DNA from: Chloroflexi bacterium OLB14
Lineage (GTDB): Bacteria > Chloroflexota > Anaerolineae > Anaerolineales > Villigracilaceae
Length of the DNA stretch: 64,000 bases
Assembly (NCBI GenBank): GCA_001567105.1
Contig: LMZR01000018.1
Coordinates: 1 to 64,000, forward strand
Direction: 5' to 3'
Below, piece by piece: positions 16,990 through 26,046 of the stretch (position 1 is its first letter; each line of letters opens with the position of its first letter). The position numbers were made by a program, and so were the translations under genes. A model generated the notes under the pieces. The model did not search any database and had not been told where the DNA came from. It was given only the letters and a program-made list of their open reading frames with translations.

Positions 16990-19499
16990 TTTCAGATTTA
17001 TTAAATTTTTGGAAACAAGATTCAGATACGCATCCCAACATTAGTGCTTGGCGGATAACGCCAGCACGCCCATCACAAACGCTTCCATTACCTGACCTGT
17101 TACCTGATTCGCTCCGAACAGCCTTATCTTCACTGGGAATTGATTCGCTTTACATTCATCAACATTCTGCATGGACTCATGCTCGTCAAAATAAAAATAT
17201 TATCCTTTCTACCAGCACTGCTAGCGGAAAAACTTTAGCATATAACTTACCTGTTTTAACAAAAATTATTGAGCAACCTGAATCACGCGCTTTATATTTA
17301 TTCCCCACCAAAGCACTTGCACAAGATCAGTTATCAGTCATCAGTAATCTGTTATCAGTTCTACAACCACTGATGACTGAACACTGGTCACTGAATACTT
17401 CCATTTATGATGGTGATACGCCTCAATCTCAACGCTCTACAATTCGTAAAACTGCCAACATCGTTTTATCCAATCCAGATATGTTGCATACTGGTATCTT
17501 GCCTCATCATGCTAACTGGAATGAATTTTTTACAAATCTAAAATTCATCGTCATTGACGAAGCCCATACGTATCGTGGCGTTTTCGGTTCACACGTCGCC
17601 AATGTGATTCGCAGACTCAAACGTGTGGCAAAATTTTATGGGGCAAATCCACAATTTATTTTGGCATCTGCCACGATTGGCAATCCCAAAGAATTAGCAG
17701 AAAAATTAATCGAAGAACCTGTTGAATTGATTGATAATGATGGCTCATCCAAAGGTGAACGTCATTTCATTATTTACAATCCACCTGTTACCGATGCAAG
17801 TTTAGGATTACGAAAAAGCAGTTTGCTTGAAAGTGTCAGATTAACGACTCATTTGCTTAATCACAATATCCAATCGGTTGTTTTTGCCAGAACAAGAAGA
17901 ACTGTTGAAATCATACTCACCAATCTCCAATCTCTACTTACGAATTACGCATCACGCATTAGAGGTTATCGAAGTGGCTATCTTCCTCAACAACGCCGTG
18001 AAATCGAACAAGGCTTAAGAGATGGCAGTGTCAAAACAGTCGTAGCAACTACTGCACTTGAACTCGGCATTGACATCGGTGGACTCGGTGCAGCAATTTT
18101 AGTTGGCTATCCAGGTACGATTGCCAGCGCGAGACAACAATCAGGTAGAGCAGGTCGTGGGGATGACCCAGCTGTTTCAATTTTGGTTGCCTCACCCAAC
18201 CCACTTGACCAATTCCTTGCACATCATCCCGAATATTTTTTTGGGCGTTCACCTGAACAAGCCTTGCTGAATCCAAATCATTTATTAATTTTGTTAGAAC
18301 ATCTTCGTTGTGCAATTTTTGAATTGCCTTTTCAAACACAAGAATCTTTTGGCTCATTATCTTGGGAATTGATTGAAGAATATCTCCACTTTCTACTTTC
18401 TAATCAAGAAGCGCATTATTCTAATGAAAAGTATTACTGGATGAAAGACCAATACCCCGCCGCCAATATTTCTTTGCGTTCTGCATCACCACAAAGTTTT
18501 GTACTCACTGCAACTGATTCAGATGGCAGACCTATCACCATTGGAACTGTGGATGGTGAATCTGCTCTCTGGATGATTCATCCTGGTGCTATTTATATGC
18601 ACGAAGCCCAACAATATTTTGTACAAGAATTGAATCTTGAAAATCATAATGCTCAACTTGTGCCTGTTGGTTTGGATTACTACACCGAAGCCCAACAAAA
18701 TTCTGAAATTGAAATATTGAATCAATCCGCTCAAACCGCCGTCCTCGGCGGTGATAAAGGCTATGGCGAAATTCAAGTCACCACGCAAGTTGTGGGATTT
18801 AAAAAGTTAAGATGGTTTACAAATGAAAATCTAGGTCAAGAAGCGTTAGATTTACCACCATCCGAATTACAAACAACTGGATATTGGTTAACACTTTCAG
18901 AAGAACTTGTGAATCAATTAAGAGAATCAGGTGCATGGACAAATGACCCAAACGACTACGGACCCAATTGGCAGACGATAAGAGAAGCCGCCAGAAAGCG
19001 TGACCAATTTCAATGTCAGGTATGCGGCGCGAAAGAATTAAATCATCAGCATGATGTGCATCATAAAATTCCGTTTCGCGCATTTACATCCAAAGATGAA
19101 GCGAATCGCTTAGAAAATTTAACAACGCTTTGTTCAAATTGTCATCATAAAGTGGAACAAAATGTGCGCATGCGAAGTGGGCTGGCAGGGTTGGGGTTTG
19201 TGTTGGGAAATCTCGCGCCATTATTTTTGATGTGTGACCAACGCGATTTGGGCGTTCACATAGACCCTGCTGGCGCAATCAATGGTCAACCTTGTGTTGT
19301 TTTATATGATTTGATTCCTGCGGGCATTGGCTTTAGCCAAAAACTTTTTGAGATACATGATGAATTAATTTCACATGCTTATGAATTAGTAAGGCAATGT
19401 GAATGTGAGGACGGTTGCCCTTCGTGTGTGGGACCTGGCGGTGAAAATGGCGTAGGTGGAAAAAGTGAAACGCTAGAGATTTTGAAACGATTAATTTAA
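16986..19499 (+). CDS. MrfA/Hrq1-type DEAD/DEAH helicase with inserted HNH domain
   Basis: An SF2 helicase of 837 residues. The ATPase core shows STSTASGKTLAYNLP (Walker A), VIDEAHTYRG (DEAH), SATIGNP and QQSGRAGRGDDPA (motif VI). The C-terminal DUF1998/MZB part ends with the zinc-binding CECEDGCPSCVGP. Between them, about residues 665-725, lies an HNH fold with both CxxC pairs (CQVCG, CSNCHH) and the catalytic DVHHKIPF. MrfA/Hrq1 proteins act in repair of crosslinks and mitomycin damage; the nuclease part is an addition. Filler repeats appear in the coding sequence at 17323-17397 and 18730-18750. 4-base overlap with the upstream gene. Confidence 0.9.
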   Translation: MISDLLNFWKQDSDTHPNISAWRITPARPSQTLPLPDLLPDSLRTALSSLGIDSLYIHQHSAWTHARQNKNIILSTSTASGKTLAYNLPVLTKIIEQPESRALYLFPTKALAQDQLSVISNLLSVLQPLMTEHWSLNTSIYDGDTPQSQRSTIRKTANIVLSNPDMLHTGILPHHANWNEFFTNLKFIVIDEAHTYRGVFGSHVANVIRRLKRVAKFYGANPQFILASATIGNPKELAEKLIEEPVELIDNDGSSKGERHFIIYNPPVTDASLGLRKSSLLESVRLTTHLLNHNIQSVVFARTRRTVEIILTNLQSLLTNYASRIRGYRSGYLPQQRREIEQGLRDGSVKTVVATTALELGIDIGGLGAAILVGYPGTIASARQQSGRAGRGDDPAVSILVASPNPLDQFLAHHPEYFFGRSPEQALLNPNHLLILLEHLRCAIFELPFQTQESFGSLSWELIEEYLHFLLSNQEAHYSNEKYYWMKDQYPAANISLRSASPQSFVLTATDSDGRPITIGTVDGESALWMIHPGAIYMHEAQQYFVQELNLENHNAQLVPVGLDYYTEAQQNSEIEILNQSAQTAVLGGDKGYGEIQVTTQVVGFKKLRWFTNENLGQEALDLPPSELQTTGYWLTLSEELVNQLRESGAWTNDPNDYGPNWQTIREAARKRDQFQCQVCGAKELNHQHDVHHKIPFRAFTSKDEANRLENLTTLCSNCHHKVEQNVRMRSGLAGLGFVLGNLAPLFLMCDQRDLGVHIDPAGAINGQPCVVLYDLIPAGIGFSQKLFEIHDELISHAYELVRQCECEDGCPSCVGPGGENGVGGKSETLEILKRLI

Positions 19500-19507
19500 A
19501 ATCATTA

Positions 19508-20722
19508 ATGATGAATACAAAAGATATTTTTCTACTTTTCACAACCCGCATTATCCGATTATTCTGCTATGGCTTTCTTTCGGTCATTCTTGTTTTGTAT
19601 TTAGCAGAAGCAGGGTTAACTGAATCACAAGCAGGTTTATTATTTACATTTACCTTAGCAGGTGATGCAGTTATTTCGTTATGGCTCACCACTCATGCCG
19701 ATTCATTTGGACGTAAAAAAACTTTAATACTCGGCGCCTTGTTGATGTTAAGCGCAGGGATTATTTTTCTGCTAACAAATAATCTCATCATCTTAATCAT
19801 CGCCGCCATTATCGGAGTCATCAGCCCCAGTGGAAATGAAATTGGTCCATTTCTTTCAGTTGAACAAGCAGGTTTAACGCAACTGGTCTCAAATGAAAAA
19901 CGTACAAACCTGTTTGCTTGGTATAACGTAGCAGGTTCTTTTTCTACTGCATTGGGTTCATTAGCAGGTGGTTGGCTTGTGCAAAGTTTGCAACTTAGCG
20001 GATGGACTTCCTTCACTTCCTATCGCGTTTTGTTAATTGGTTATGCAATCGGTGGATTAATACTTGCTATTTTATTTCTATTTCTCTCTCCAGTGATTGA
20101 AACAAAAAAAGAATCAACGCAAATAAAAAAAGTGTTGGGTTTACATCAATCTAAAAAAGTGGTTTTCAAATTAAGTGCTTTGTTCGCTTTAGATGCTTTC
20201 GCTGGTGGCTTAATTGTTCAAAGTATGATGGCATATTGGTTTTATATAAAATTCGGCGTGGATGCAGGCATTCTCGGCAGTATATTTTTTGGTGCAAATA
20301 TTTTAGCGGGCATCTCTGCTTTATCAGCAGTGAAACTCGCCGAAAAAATCGGTTTGATTAACACGATGGTTTTTACTCACATCCCTTCCAATATTCTTTT
20401 GATTCTTGTTCCGCTTATGCCCACACTGCCACTTGCCATTGGACTTTTACTTTTACGCTTTAGCATCTCTCAAATGGATGTACCAACGCGTCAATCCTAT
20501 ACGATGGCTGTTGTTGCTCCAGACGAAAGATCCGCCGCCTCAGGCGTGACCGCTATCGCGCGTTCGATAGGTGCTTCTCTTTCACCGATATTAACTGGTT
20601 TATTTTTCAGTATCCCTGCTTTATTCAGTGCGCCATTTTTTATAGCAGGTGGCTTGAAAATTATTTATGATTTATTGTTATTCAGAGAATTTAAAGCAGT
20701 AAAACCACCAGAAGAGAAATAA
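19508..20722 (+). CDS. MFS transporter
   Basis: A major facilitator of 404 residues with about 12 hydrophobic helices. The loop 2-3 motif appears as THADSFGRKKTLILG, and SFSTALGSLAGGWLV and SQMDVPTRQSYTMAVV mark later helices. The DVPTRQSYTMAVV motif recurs in putative drug or sugar efflux members, but the substrate is unknown. It starts 8 bases after the helicase stop, with two adjacent ATG codons (19508 and 19511) and no strong ribosome site, so it may be translated by coupling to the helicase gene. Confidence 0.88.
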   Translation: MMNTKDIFLLFTTRIIRLFCYGFLSVILVLYLAEAGLTESQAGLLFTFTLAGDAVISLWLTTHADSFGRKKTLILGALLMLSAGIIFLLTNNLIILIIAAIIGVISPSGNEIGPFLSVEQAGLTQLVSNEKRTNLFAWYNVAGSFSTALGSLAGGWLVQSLQLSGWTSFTSYRVLLIGYAIGGLILAILFLFLSPVIETKKESTQIKKVLGLHQSKKVVFKLSALFALDAFAGGLIVQSMMAYWFYIKFGVDAGILGSIFFGANILAGISALSAVKLAEKIGLINTMVFTHIPSNILLILVPLMPTLPLAIGLLLLRFSISQMDVPTRQSYTMAVVAPDERSAASGVTAIARSIGASLSPILTGLFFSIPALFSAPFFIAGGLKIIYDLLLFREFKAVKPPEEK

Positions 20723-20762
20723 TACTTTCCTAACTCACCGCCAATAGAGGGTACAAAACTTT

Positions 20763-20790
20763 TTGCTCATTTATCGAATCGTGCTATAAT
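20763..20790 (+). promoter_or_regulatory. tRNA-Val promoter
   Basis: TTGCTC (20763-20768), a 16-base spacer and a perfect extended -10 (TGCTATAAT, ending 20790) lie 11 bases before the mature tRNA. Confidence 0.65.
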
Positions 20791-20801
20791 GCAAATCCCT
20801 T

Positions 20802-20875
20802 GGGCGCTTAGCTCAGTTGGTTAGAGCGTCTCGTTTACACCGAGAAGGTCAGGGGTTCGAGTCCCTTAGCGCCCA
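20802..20875 (+). tRNA. tRNA-Val (anticodon TAC)
   Basis: A 74-base tRNA with acceptor GGGCGCT pairing to AGCGCCC and discriminator A, D-loop AGCTCAGTTGGTTAGAGC, anticodon stem TCTCG/CGAGA with loop TTTACAC giving anticodon TAC, and T-loop GGGGTTCGAGTCCC. CCA is not encoded; CAGG follows. It has its own promoter and terminator. Confidence 0.97.
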
Positions 20876-20901
20876 CAGGTTTAGTATCAAGTAAAGAAGT
20901 A

Positions 20902-20932
20902 AACACGGAAAGCAAATCCGTGTTTTTGTTTT
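20902..20932 (+). terminator. Intrinsic terminator after tRNA-Val
   Basis: AACACGGA (20902-20909) pairs with TCCGTGTT (20917-20924), followed by TTTGTTTT. A 12-base inverted pair, AGTATCAAGTAA (20883-20894) and TTACTTGATACT (20970-20981), flanks this terminator. Confidence 0.85.
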
Positions 20933-20994
20933 AAGTACTTATTTACCTGTGTACTTGTATACCTGCTTACTTGATACTTGTTATAATCTTCAAT

Positions 20995-21948
20995 ATGATT
21001 CTCGTCACAGGCGCCACTGGGTTTATCGGTCGTGCATTCATTCGTCAACTTTCTGCTAATGGATATCCGCTGCGGGCATTGATTCGCCCTTCGCCACGCA
21101 CGCCGCGTTTGCCAAAAGGAGTGCCTGTTGAAGTGGCAGTAGTATCACTTGCAGATACGCGCGGTTTACGCGCCGCCATGCGAGATGTGAGCATCATCTT
21201 TCACTTTGCCAGTGCAGAAAACCAAGGTGCACGTGGAGATTTACAAGCCACCGATATTCAAGGCACGCAAAATCTTGTCGAAGCGGCGGCAGATGCAGGG
21301 GTAGATAGAATAGTGTATTTGAGCCATTTAGGTGCCGCTAGAGCATCGGGCTACCCAGCTTTCAAAGCCAAAGGCATTGCTGAAGAAAGTATTCGTAATG
21401 GAAAAGTTCCATATACAATTATTCGCACTTCATTAGTGTATGGAACCGAAGATCACTTCACAAATAACTTATCAAACTTAATTCGCTCCTCAATTGGCGT
21501 TTTCCCAATTCCATCAGGCAAGCGCACGGTTGTACAACCTGTCTGGGTCGAAGATTTAGTTACCTGTATGCTATGGGCAATTCAAAATGAAGAAACCATA
21601 AATAAAGTATATGAAATTGGTGGCAACGAACTTTTTACTTTGCAACAAATTATCGAAACAATAATGGAAGTAACTAACAGAAAAAGATATTTACTACCCA
21701 TTCCACCACTTTTCTTACGATGGTTAACTATTTTTCTGGAAGGTGTTTTACCAAAATTCCCCCTTTCTACTTTTTTCTTAGATTATTTCGCTGTCAATCG
21801 CACTACAGCTGTCGATTCAATGTCACGTTACTTTGGGCTTATGCCTGCCCGCTTTACCTATCGTTTAGATTATTTAATTAAAAAACGTTGGTATCAACGC
21901 TTATGGTCTTTTGTTAGCGAAAGAGTCTCATCTGCACGAACAAAATAA
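20995..21948 (+). CDS. Atypical SDR NAD(P)-dependent epimerase/dehydratase
   Basis: A Rossmann-fold protein of 317 residues: MILVTGATGFIGRAFI is the nucleotide-binding loop, followed by IFHFASAENQGARGD and the catalytic region where the usual YxxxK lysine is in YPAFKAKGIAEE. The pattern is of atypical SDRs related to NDUFA9 and nucleoside-sugar epimerases, and a hydrophobic C-terminal segment (about 240-275) may touch the membrane. A TATAAT ends 7 bases before the ATG at 20995, pointing to a leaderless mRNA; an in-frame ATG at 20971 is upstream of that box and rejected. Five bases separate it from the GNAT gene. Confidence 0.85.
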   Translation: MILVTGATGFIGRAFIRQLSANGYPLRALIRPSPRTPRLPKGVPVEVAVVSLADTRGLRAAMRDVSIIFHFASAENQGARGDLQATDIQGTQNLVEAAADAGVDRIVYLSHLGAARASGYPAFKAKGIAEESIRNGKVPYTIIRTSLVYGTEDHFTNNLSNLIRSSIGVFPIPSGKRTVVQPVWVEDLVTCMLWAIQNEETINKVYEIGGNELFTLQQIIETIMEVTNRKRYLLPIPPLFLRWLTIFLEGVLPKFPLSTFFLDYFAVNRTTAVDSMSRYFGLMPARFTYRLDYLIKKRWYQRLWSFVSERVSSARTK

Positions 21949-21953
21949 AATTT

Positions 21954-22838
21954 ATGACACAGCATAATTACAACATCCGCTTACTTGATACACCAGAAGA
22001 TTTGCGCCTTATCGAAGACTTACAACGTGAAGTGTGGCAAGGCTCCGAAACAGATGTTGTGCCAATGCACATGTTAATTACAGCTGTGCATAATGGAGGC
22101 TTAGTATTAGGCGCATTCGATGATGAAAAAATTATTGGTTTCGTATTCGGCTTCGTAGGGCTAGAAAAATTAACCAATGATGTACGCGCCAAACATTGTT
22201 CACACATGATGGGCATTCACCCAAATTATCGAGATAGCGGCATTGGCTTTGCACTCAAACGAGCACAATGGCAAATGGTTCGGCATCAAGGACTCGACCA
22301 TATCACATGGACGTATGACCCATTGTTGAGTCGCAATGCTTATCTCAACATTGCAAAACTCGGCGCGGTTTGCACAACTTATCGCCAATCTGAATATGGT
22401 GAAATGCGCGATGGATTAAATGCAGGTTTGCCATCTGATAGATTTCAAGTGGATTGGTGGATTAATACACAACGCGTGACAAGAAGACTTAGCAAGAACC
22501 CACGCCCAACTTTGAAACTGAAACATGTTGCCCGTAGCGGATTGCGCCCCTTTTATGCGCTTCAATTTCTGACCGACAATTTGGTTCGACCACCTGAGCA
22601 TCTGCCTCCCTTCAACGATAGACTCTTACTAGCAGAAATTCCTGGCGATTTTATAGAATTAAAAAATAAAGATTTTTTATTAGCCAGAGATTGGCGATTC
22701 TTTACACGCGAATTGTTTGAAACTGCCTTTGCAAGAAGTTATATCGTTACTGACTTTGTATATGATCATACCGATGAACATTCGCGTGGTATGTATGTTT
22801 TGACTCATGGCGAAAGCACGTTAGATGAGTTTGAATAG
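21954..22838 (+). CDS. GNAT family protein (COG3375-like)
   Basis: A 294-residue acetyltransferase-fold protein. The N-terminal GNAT domain has VFGFVGLEKL on the central strand and the acetyl-CoA loop HPNYRDSGIGFALKRAQW, followed by ITWTYDPLLSRNAYLNIAKLGA, the signature of the predicted GNAT family linked to cofactor and lipid metabolism. The C-terminal third is specific to that family. The ATG lies 5 bases after the SDR stop, so the two form an operon. The substrate is unknown. A palindromic repeat follows its stop codon within 5 bases. Confidence 0.82.
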   Translation: MTQHNYNIRLLDTPEDLRLIEDLQREVWQGSETDVVPMHMLITAVHNGGLVLGAFDDEKIIGFVFGFVGLEKLTNDVRAKHCSHMMGIHPNYRDSGIGFALKRAQWQMVRHQGLDHITWTYDPLLSRNAYLNIAKLGAVCTTYRQSEYGEMRDGLNAGLPSDRFQVDWWINTQRVTRRLSKNPRPTLKLKHVARSGLRPFYALQFLTDNLVRPPEHLPPFNDRLLLAEIPGDFIELKNKDFLLARDWRFFTRELFETAFARSYIVTDFVYDHTDEHSRGMYVLTHGESTLDEFE

Positions 22839-22842
22839 CATC

Positions 22843-22942
22843 ATGTCATTGCGAGGACGATGCTCTTTCGTCCGAAGCAATCTTATGTTTAAGTTGGAGA
22901 TTGCTTCGCCGCGAAGAGCAAGAACGCGGCTCGCAATGACAT
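22843..22942. repeat. CATTGCGAG palindromic repeat, copy 3
   Basis: ATGTCATTGCGAG and CTCGCAATGACAT form the ends, with GAAGCAATCT and AGATTGCTTC inside. It lies immediately downstream of the GNAT gene and could act as its transcript end. Confidence 0.85.
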
Positions 22943-23032
22943 AGGCACTTAAACGCATAAGATGCCCTTGCGAGCATCTTAGCGGTTGGATGGGGGAGAG
23001 GAAACAAAACCTTGCGATTATATAAACAAGGA

Positions 23033-23770
23033 TTACCTCCGAACATAATGGGTGTTACTGTTTTGACTTTCTCGACTCATGGCATTCATACCAATGGGGT
23101 GATATGTTGGTTCAGGGCGATTGACATAAGTGGGTGTGGGGTTGGGCCTTGGTTTTGGGATGGGGCGAGGATAATTTGTCGGTGCAGAAACAACTGTTGG
23201 CTTGGGCTGAGGCGTTGAATAGGTTGGTTGATTTCGATAAGTTGAATAGCGAGTATTTGCATCTGCTACTGTGAATAATCTATCTCCTGCAACGGAAAAT
23301 GTTCCAATCAATAACACACGAATTAACCAAACCATGCTAGCAACAAAGATGGGGACGATTTTTGTCATAGTGGCTTGACCAACTAATGCGCCGCCTTGAA
23401 TGTTGTGGTTTTGGATGGCAACCGAAACACCCCACCAAGTGAGAATGGCGTTAAAGCCTGCGGCAAGTAACCACGCGCCAAAGAGATAATACACTTCAGC
23501 GGGTTCATCGCGCCCTTGCTCGGGGGTGAAGATGCGCGCAATGCCTGCAAAATCTATGCCACAAAATGCGAAGGCGAGAATGGTTGCCCAGCGAATTCCT
23601 GCAAATTGTAAATCGCCAAGTACATCGCTAAGTGCAAATGAAGTAGCACCGAAGTTTGAAATTTCAAATGCAATTAATGCACATGAAAGAATACCTCCTA
23701 AAATTACACCGCGTTTGAGTGAGGCATTTTTGAGGAATGATGTTAATTGAAAGTTGATTTTGTGGTTCAT
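23033..23770 (-). CDS. Membrane protein with proline-rich tail
   Basis: A 245-residue protein with about four membrane segments (residues ~20-40, 50-70, 85-110, 130-155) and a long cytoplasmic or surface tail rich in Pro, Thr, Arg and Asn (about 180-245). No known motif is visible. The ATG at 23770 is fixed by AAGGAG eight bases upstream. Its promoter is close to consensus and holds two GAAC-N4-GTTC-like palindromes, so it is likely repressed by a LexA-like or similar dimeric repressor. Function is unknown; the operator suggests a stress role. Confidence 0.75.
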   Translation of the reverse strand: MNHKINFQLTSFLKNASLKRGVILGGILSCALIAFEISNFGATSFALSDVLGDLQFAGIRWATILAFAFCGIDFAGIARIFTPEQGRDEPAEVYYLFGAWLLAAGFNAILTWWGVSVAIQNHNIQGGALVGQATMTKIVPIFVASMVWLIRVLLIGTFSVAGDRLFTVADANTRYSTYRNQPTYSTPQPKPTVVSAPTNYPRPIPKPRPNPTPTYVNRPEPTYHPIGMNAMSRESQNSNTHYVRR

Positions 23771-23804
23771 GTGAAATCTCCTTTTTGAAGCCAATACCAA
23801 GAAA

Positions 23805-23848
23805 AGAACAACTGCTCTTAATATAGAACACTTGTTCTAATTTGTCAA
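23805..23848 (-). promoter_or_regulatory. Consensus promoter with two SOS-like operators
   Basis: On the minus strand TTGACA (23848-23843), exactly 17 bases and TATATT (23825-23820). The palindrome AGAACACTTGTTCT (23825-23838; GAAC-N4-GTTC, as in Gram-positive LexA boxes) sits in the spacer, and a second near-copy AGAACAACTGCTCT (23805-23818) lies 20 bases away over the start of transcription. Confidence 0.6.
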
Positions 23849-23890
23849 GAGGGATTCATTACAGGAAAATTGCGATGATGTTCCCCATTA

Positions 23891-23922
23891 TAAAAAACGT
23901 CCCGCAGATTTTCTGCGGGACG
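23891..23922 (-). terminator. Intrinsic terminator after the metallopeptidase gene
   Basis: CGTCCCGCAG (23898-23907) pairs with CTGCGGGACG (23913-23922); on the minus strand it is followed by TTTTTTA. Confidence 0.9.
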
Positions 23923-23930
23923 ATAAGGTA

Positions 23931-24620
23931 TTAATCTCTACTTCTACCACTGACTAGCGAAGCATAATATAGAACTTGCATAATAGCAGTTACTAAACCT
24001 GCTACATAAGTCAATGCTGCGGCGTTGAGGACGTTGTTGACGCCACGCATTTCTTCGTCAGTTTGGATGATGCCGCTATTAGCTAACATTCTTTTCGCAC
24101 GATTTGAAGCGTCAAATTCGACAGGTAAAGTTGCCAGTGCAAAAACTGCGCCGCCAGAAAAGACTAAAACTCCTAGCCAGGCTAATCCAGTAAGGTTAAG
24201 TAGTAAGCCTGCGATAATTAAAATCCAGCCGAGATTTGAACCAATGTTTACCATTGGCACTAAAAATCCGCGCAGGCGCATGGGGAAATATTCTTCAGCA
24301 TCTTGTTGCGCATGACCTAATTCATGTGCGGCGATGGCAAGTGCGGCAACTGAAGGTACATTACCAACACCTTGTGATAAATATAAAGTGTTGTTGCGTG
24401 GGTCGTAGTGATCGGTCATTTGCCCTGCTACGCCTTGAATTTGTAAGCCTGTTAATCCATTCATGGAAATTAATCGGCGTGTGGCATCTGCACCTGTTAA
24501 TCCACTGCTTGCCCGCACACGACTCCATTTGTTGTAAGCATGTTTTACATACCATGAAGTCAGCCCCATTAGGATGAAGGCGGGAATCATGTAAATTAAG
24601 TAGTTGAGATTAAAAAACAT
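23931..24620 (-). CDS. YugP-type zinc metallopeptidase
   Basis: A membrane-embedded neutral zinc metallopeptidase of 229 residues. The zincin motif AAHELGHAQQDAEEY lies near residue 95, and three to four membrane segments flank it (residues 5-20, 125-160 and the C-terminal end). The conserved VGQMTDHYDPRNNTLYLSQ-type segment precedes it. The ATG at 24620 follows AAGGAG, whereas the longer frame reads through a GTGCGCAC inverted repeat. It is 64 bases downstream of the CtpA-type protease on the same strand, suggesting joint work in envelope protein turnover. Confidence 0.9.
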   Translation of the reverse strand: MFFNLNYLIYMIPAFILMGLTSWYVKHAYNKWSRVRASSGLTGADATRRLISMNGLTGLQIQGVAGQMTDHYDPRNNTLYLSQGVGNVPSVAALAIAAHELGHAQQDAEEYFPMRLRGFLVPMVNIGSNLGWILIIAGLLLNLTGLAWLGVLVFSGGAVFALATLPVEFDASNRAKRMLANSGIIQTDEEMRGVNNVLNAAALTYVAGLVTAIMQVLYYASLVSGRSRD

Positions 24621-24684
24621 TTTATTCTCCTTGTTATCTTGTGGGTGCGCACACTTTTCATCTTGAGGCGTGCGCACTCTTTAT

Positions 24685-25944
24685 CTATTGATTAATCATT
24701 TCCAATAGAACTTCTATGGCTTTATCTAGTTGCGGGTCTAAGTCTGCTTTTCTGTCTTCTTGTGTTAATTCCACGGCGTAATCTGGGGTTAAGCCAACTT
24801 CGTGAATCCAATTTTCTTTCGGTGTTAACCATTTGGCAATGGTGATTCTAACTGCGCCATTTTCACCTGAAAGTGGTATCCAATTTTGAACTGAGCCTTT
24901 GCCGTAAGAAACTGTGCCAACTAGTTTTGCGCGTCCATAATCTTGTAAAGCACCTGCTACAATTTCAGAAGCAGAAGCGGTGCCTTCGTTAATCAACACA
25001 ACCATTGGAATATTTTTGTCTGTGGCGAGTCCGTTTGGCATAGCTTCGTAGGTATCGCGTGAGCCATCACCATATTGTTCATATAGCACAACACCTTCGC
25101 TAATAAATTGTGATGTAACTTCTACGGCTGTTTGTAAATATCCACCGCCATTATTTCGTAAATCTAAAATAATGCCTTTGGGGTTTTGAGCCATTAATTC
25201 ATTTAATGTTGCTAATAATTCAGGCGTTGTTTTTGAGCCGAATGTGGTTATTTCAATATAGGCAATGCCATTATCTAACATTTTGCCTGAAGAAGAGGCA
25301 ATAGTAATTTTTGCACGCACAATTGAAAATTCAAGCGGTTCGGATTCGCCTTCGCGTAGCACTGTCAATACCACTGTTGTGCCAGCAGGTCCTAACACTT
25401 TCAAACGCGCAACTTCAGCATCTACACCTGTCATATCTTCGCCGTCAATAGCAATCACTTGGTCGCCTGGTAATAAGCCTGCTTTTTCAGCAGGTGACCC
25501 TGAAATAGGGCTGGTAATTGTCAGATATTCAGTGGTTGTATCCACATACGCGCCAATGCCTTCGTATTCACCTTCTAAACCTGCATTGGCAGTTTCATAA
25601 TCTTCTGGATTCATATAAGATGAATGTTGGTCACCGAGCGCATCCATCATGCCAGAGATAGCACCTTGCATCAATGCCACATCATCTACGGGTTGGTCAA
25701 CATAATTTTCATGGACTAAGTTCCACGCTTCCCAAAATGGGGCGAAGAGTGTCTGCATTTCATCTGGAGTTGCATTTTGTTGTTCTGGTGATGTAGTTGG
25801 GATTATTGTTGGGCTTGAGTTTTCTGTAATGCCAGGCAAACTCACTGGCACAAGGTTGCCAGTTACAAATCCGCCAGCAAATGAGCCGAGCATTAAAATG
25901 CCAACGCAAAAAACGATCAAAATTCCTTTAATAGTATTGTTCAT
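24685..25944 (-). CDS. S41 family carboxy-terminal processing protease
   Basis: A CtpA/Prc-type protease, 419 residues. An N-terminal membrane anchor (8-30) is followed by an S/T-rich linker, a PDZ domain (about 105-190; YEGIGAYVDTTTEY, GLLPGDQVIAIDGEDM) and the S41 catalytic domain with nucleophile in GTASASEIVAGAL and lysine in SYGKGSVQNW. It acts on extracytoplasmic proteins, cutting at unstructured C-termini. The ATG at 25944 has GGAG seven bases before it. The operon partner is the YugP-type peptidase. Confidence 0.93.
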   Translation of the reverse strand: MNNTIKGILIVFCVGILMLGSFAGGFVTGNLVPVSLPGITENSSPTIIPTTSPEQQNATPDEMQTLFAPFWEAWNLVHENYVDQPVDDVALMQGAISGMMDALGDQHSSYMNPEDYETANAGLEGEYEGIGAYVDTTTEYLTITSPISGSPAEKAGLLPGDQVIAIDGEDMTGVDAEVARLKVLGPAGTTVVLTVLREGESEPLEFSIVRAKITIASSSGKMLDNGIAYIEITTFGSKTTPELLATLNELMAQNPKGIILDLRNNGGGYLQTAVEVTSQFISEGVVLYEQYGDGSRDTYEAMPNGLATDKNIPMVVLINEGTASASEIVAGALQDYGRAKLVGTVSYGKGSVQNWIPLSGENGAVRITIAKWLTPKENWIHEVGLTPDYAVELTQEDRKADLDPQLDKAIEVLLEMINQ

Positions 25945-26046
25945 ATCAGTCTCCAATTTGGCTTAGATAAATATACGTCTAAAGTTACCATTCGGTTATT
26001 AAAGATTGCTGAATGTTTTATATGAGTTGTGTATAAAAGGTATCTC

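Noticed and set aside
20883-20981. 12-base inverted repeat around the tRNA terminator as an att site
   Set aside because: No integrase gene and no direct repeat of the tRNA 3' end; it looks like filler repeat.
24636-24680. GTGCGCAC inverted repeat as a regulatory operator of the metallopeptidase
   Set aside because: It lies between two co-directional genes downstream of ctpA and resembles other spacer palindromes; no evidence for regulation.
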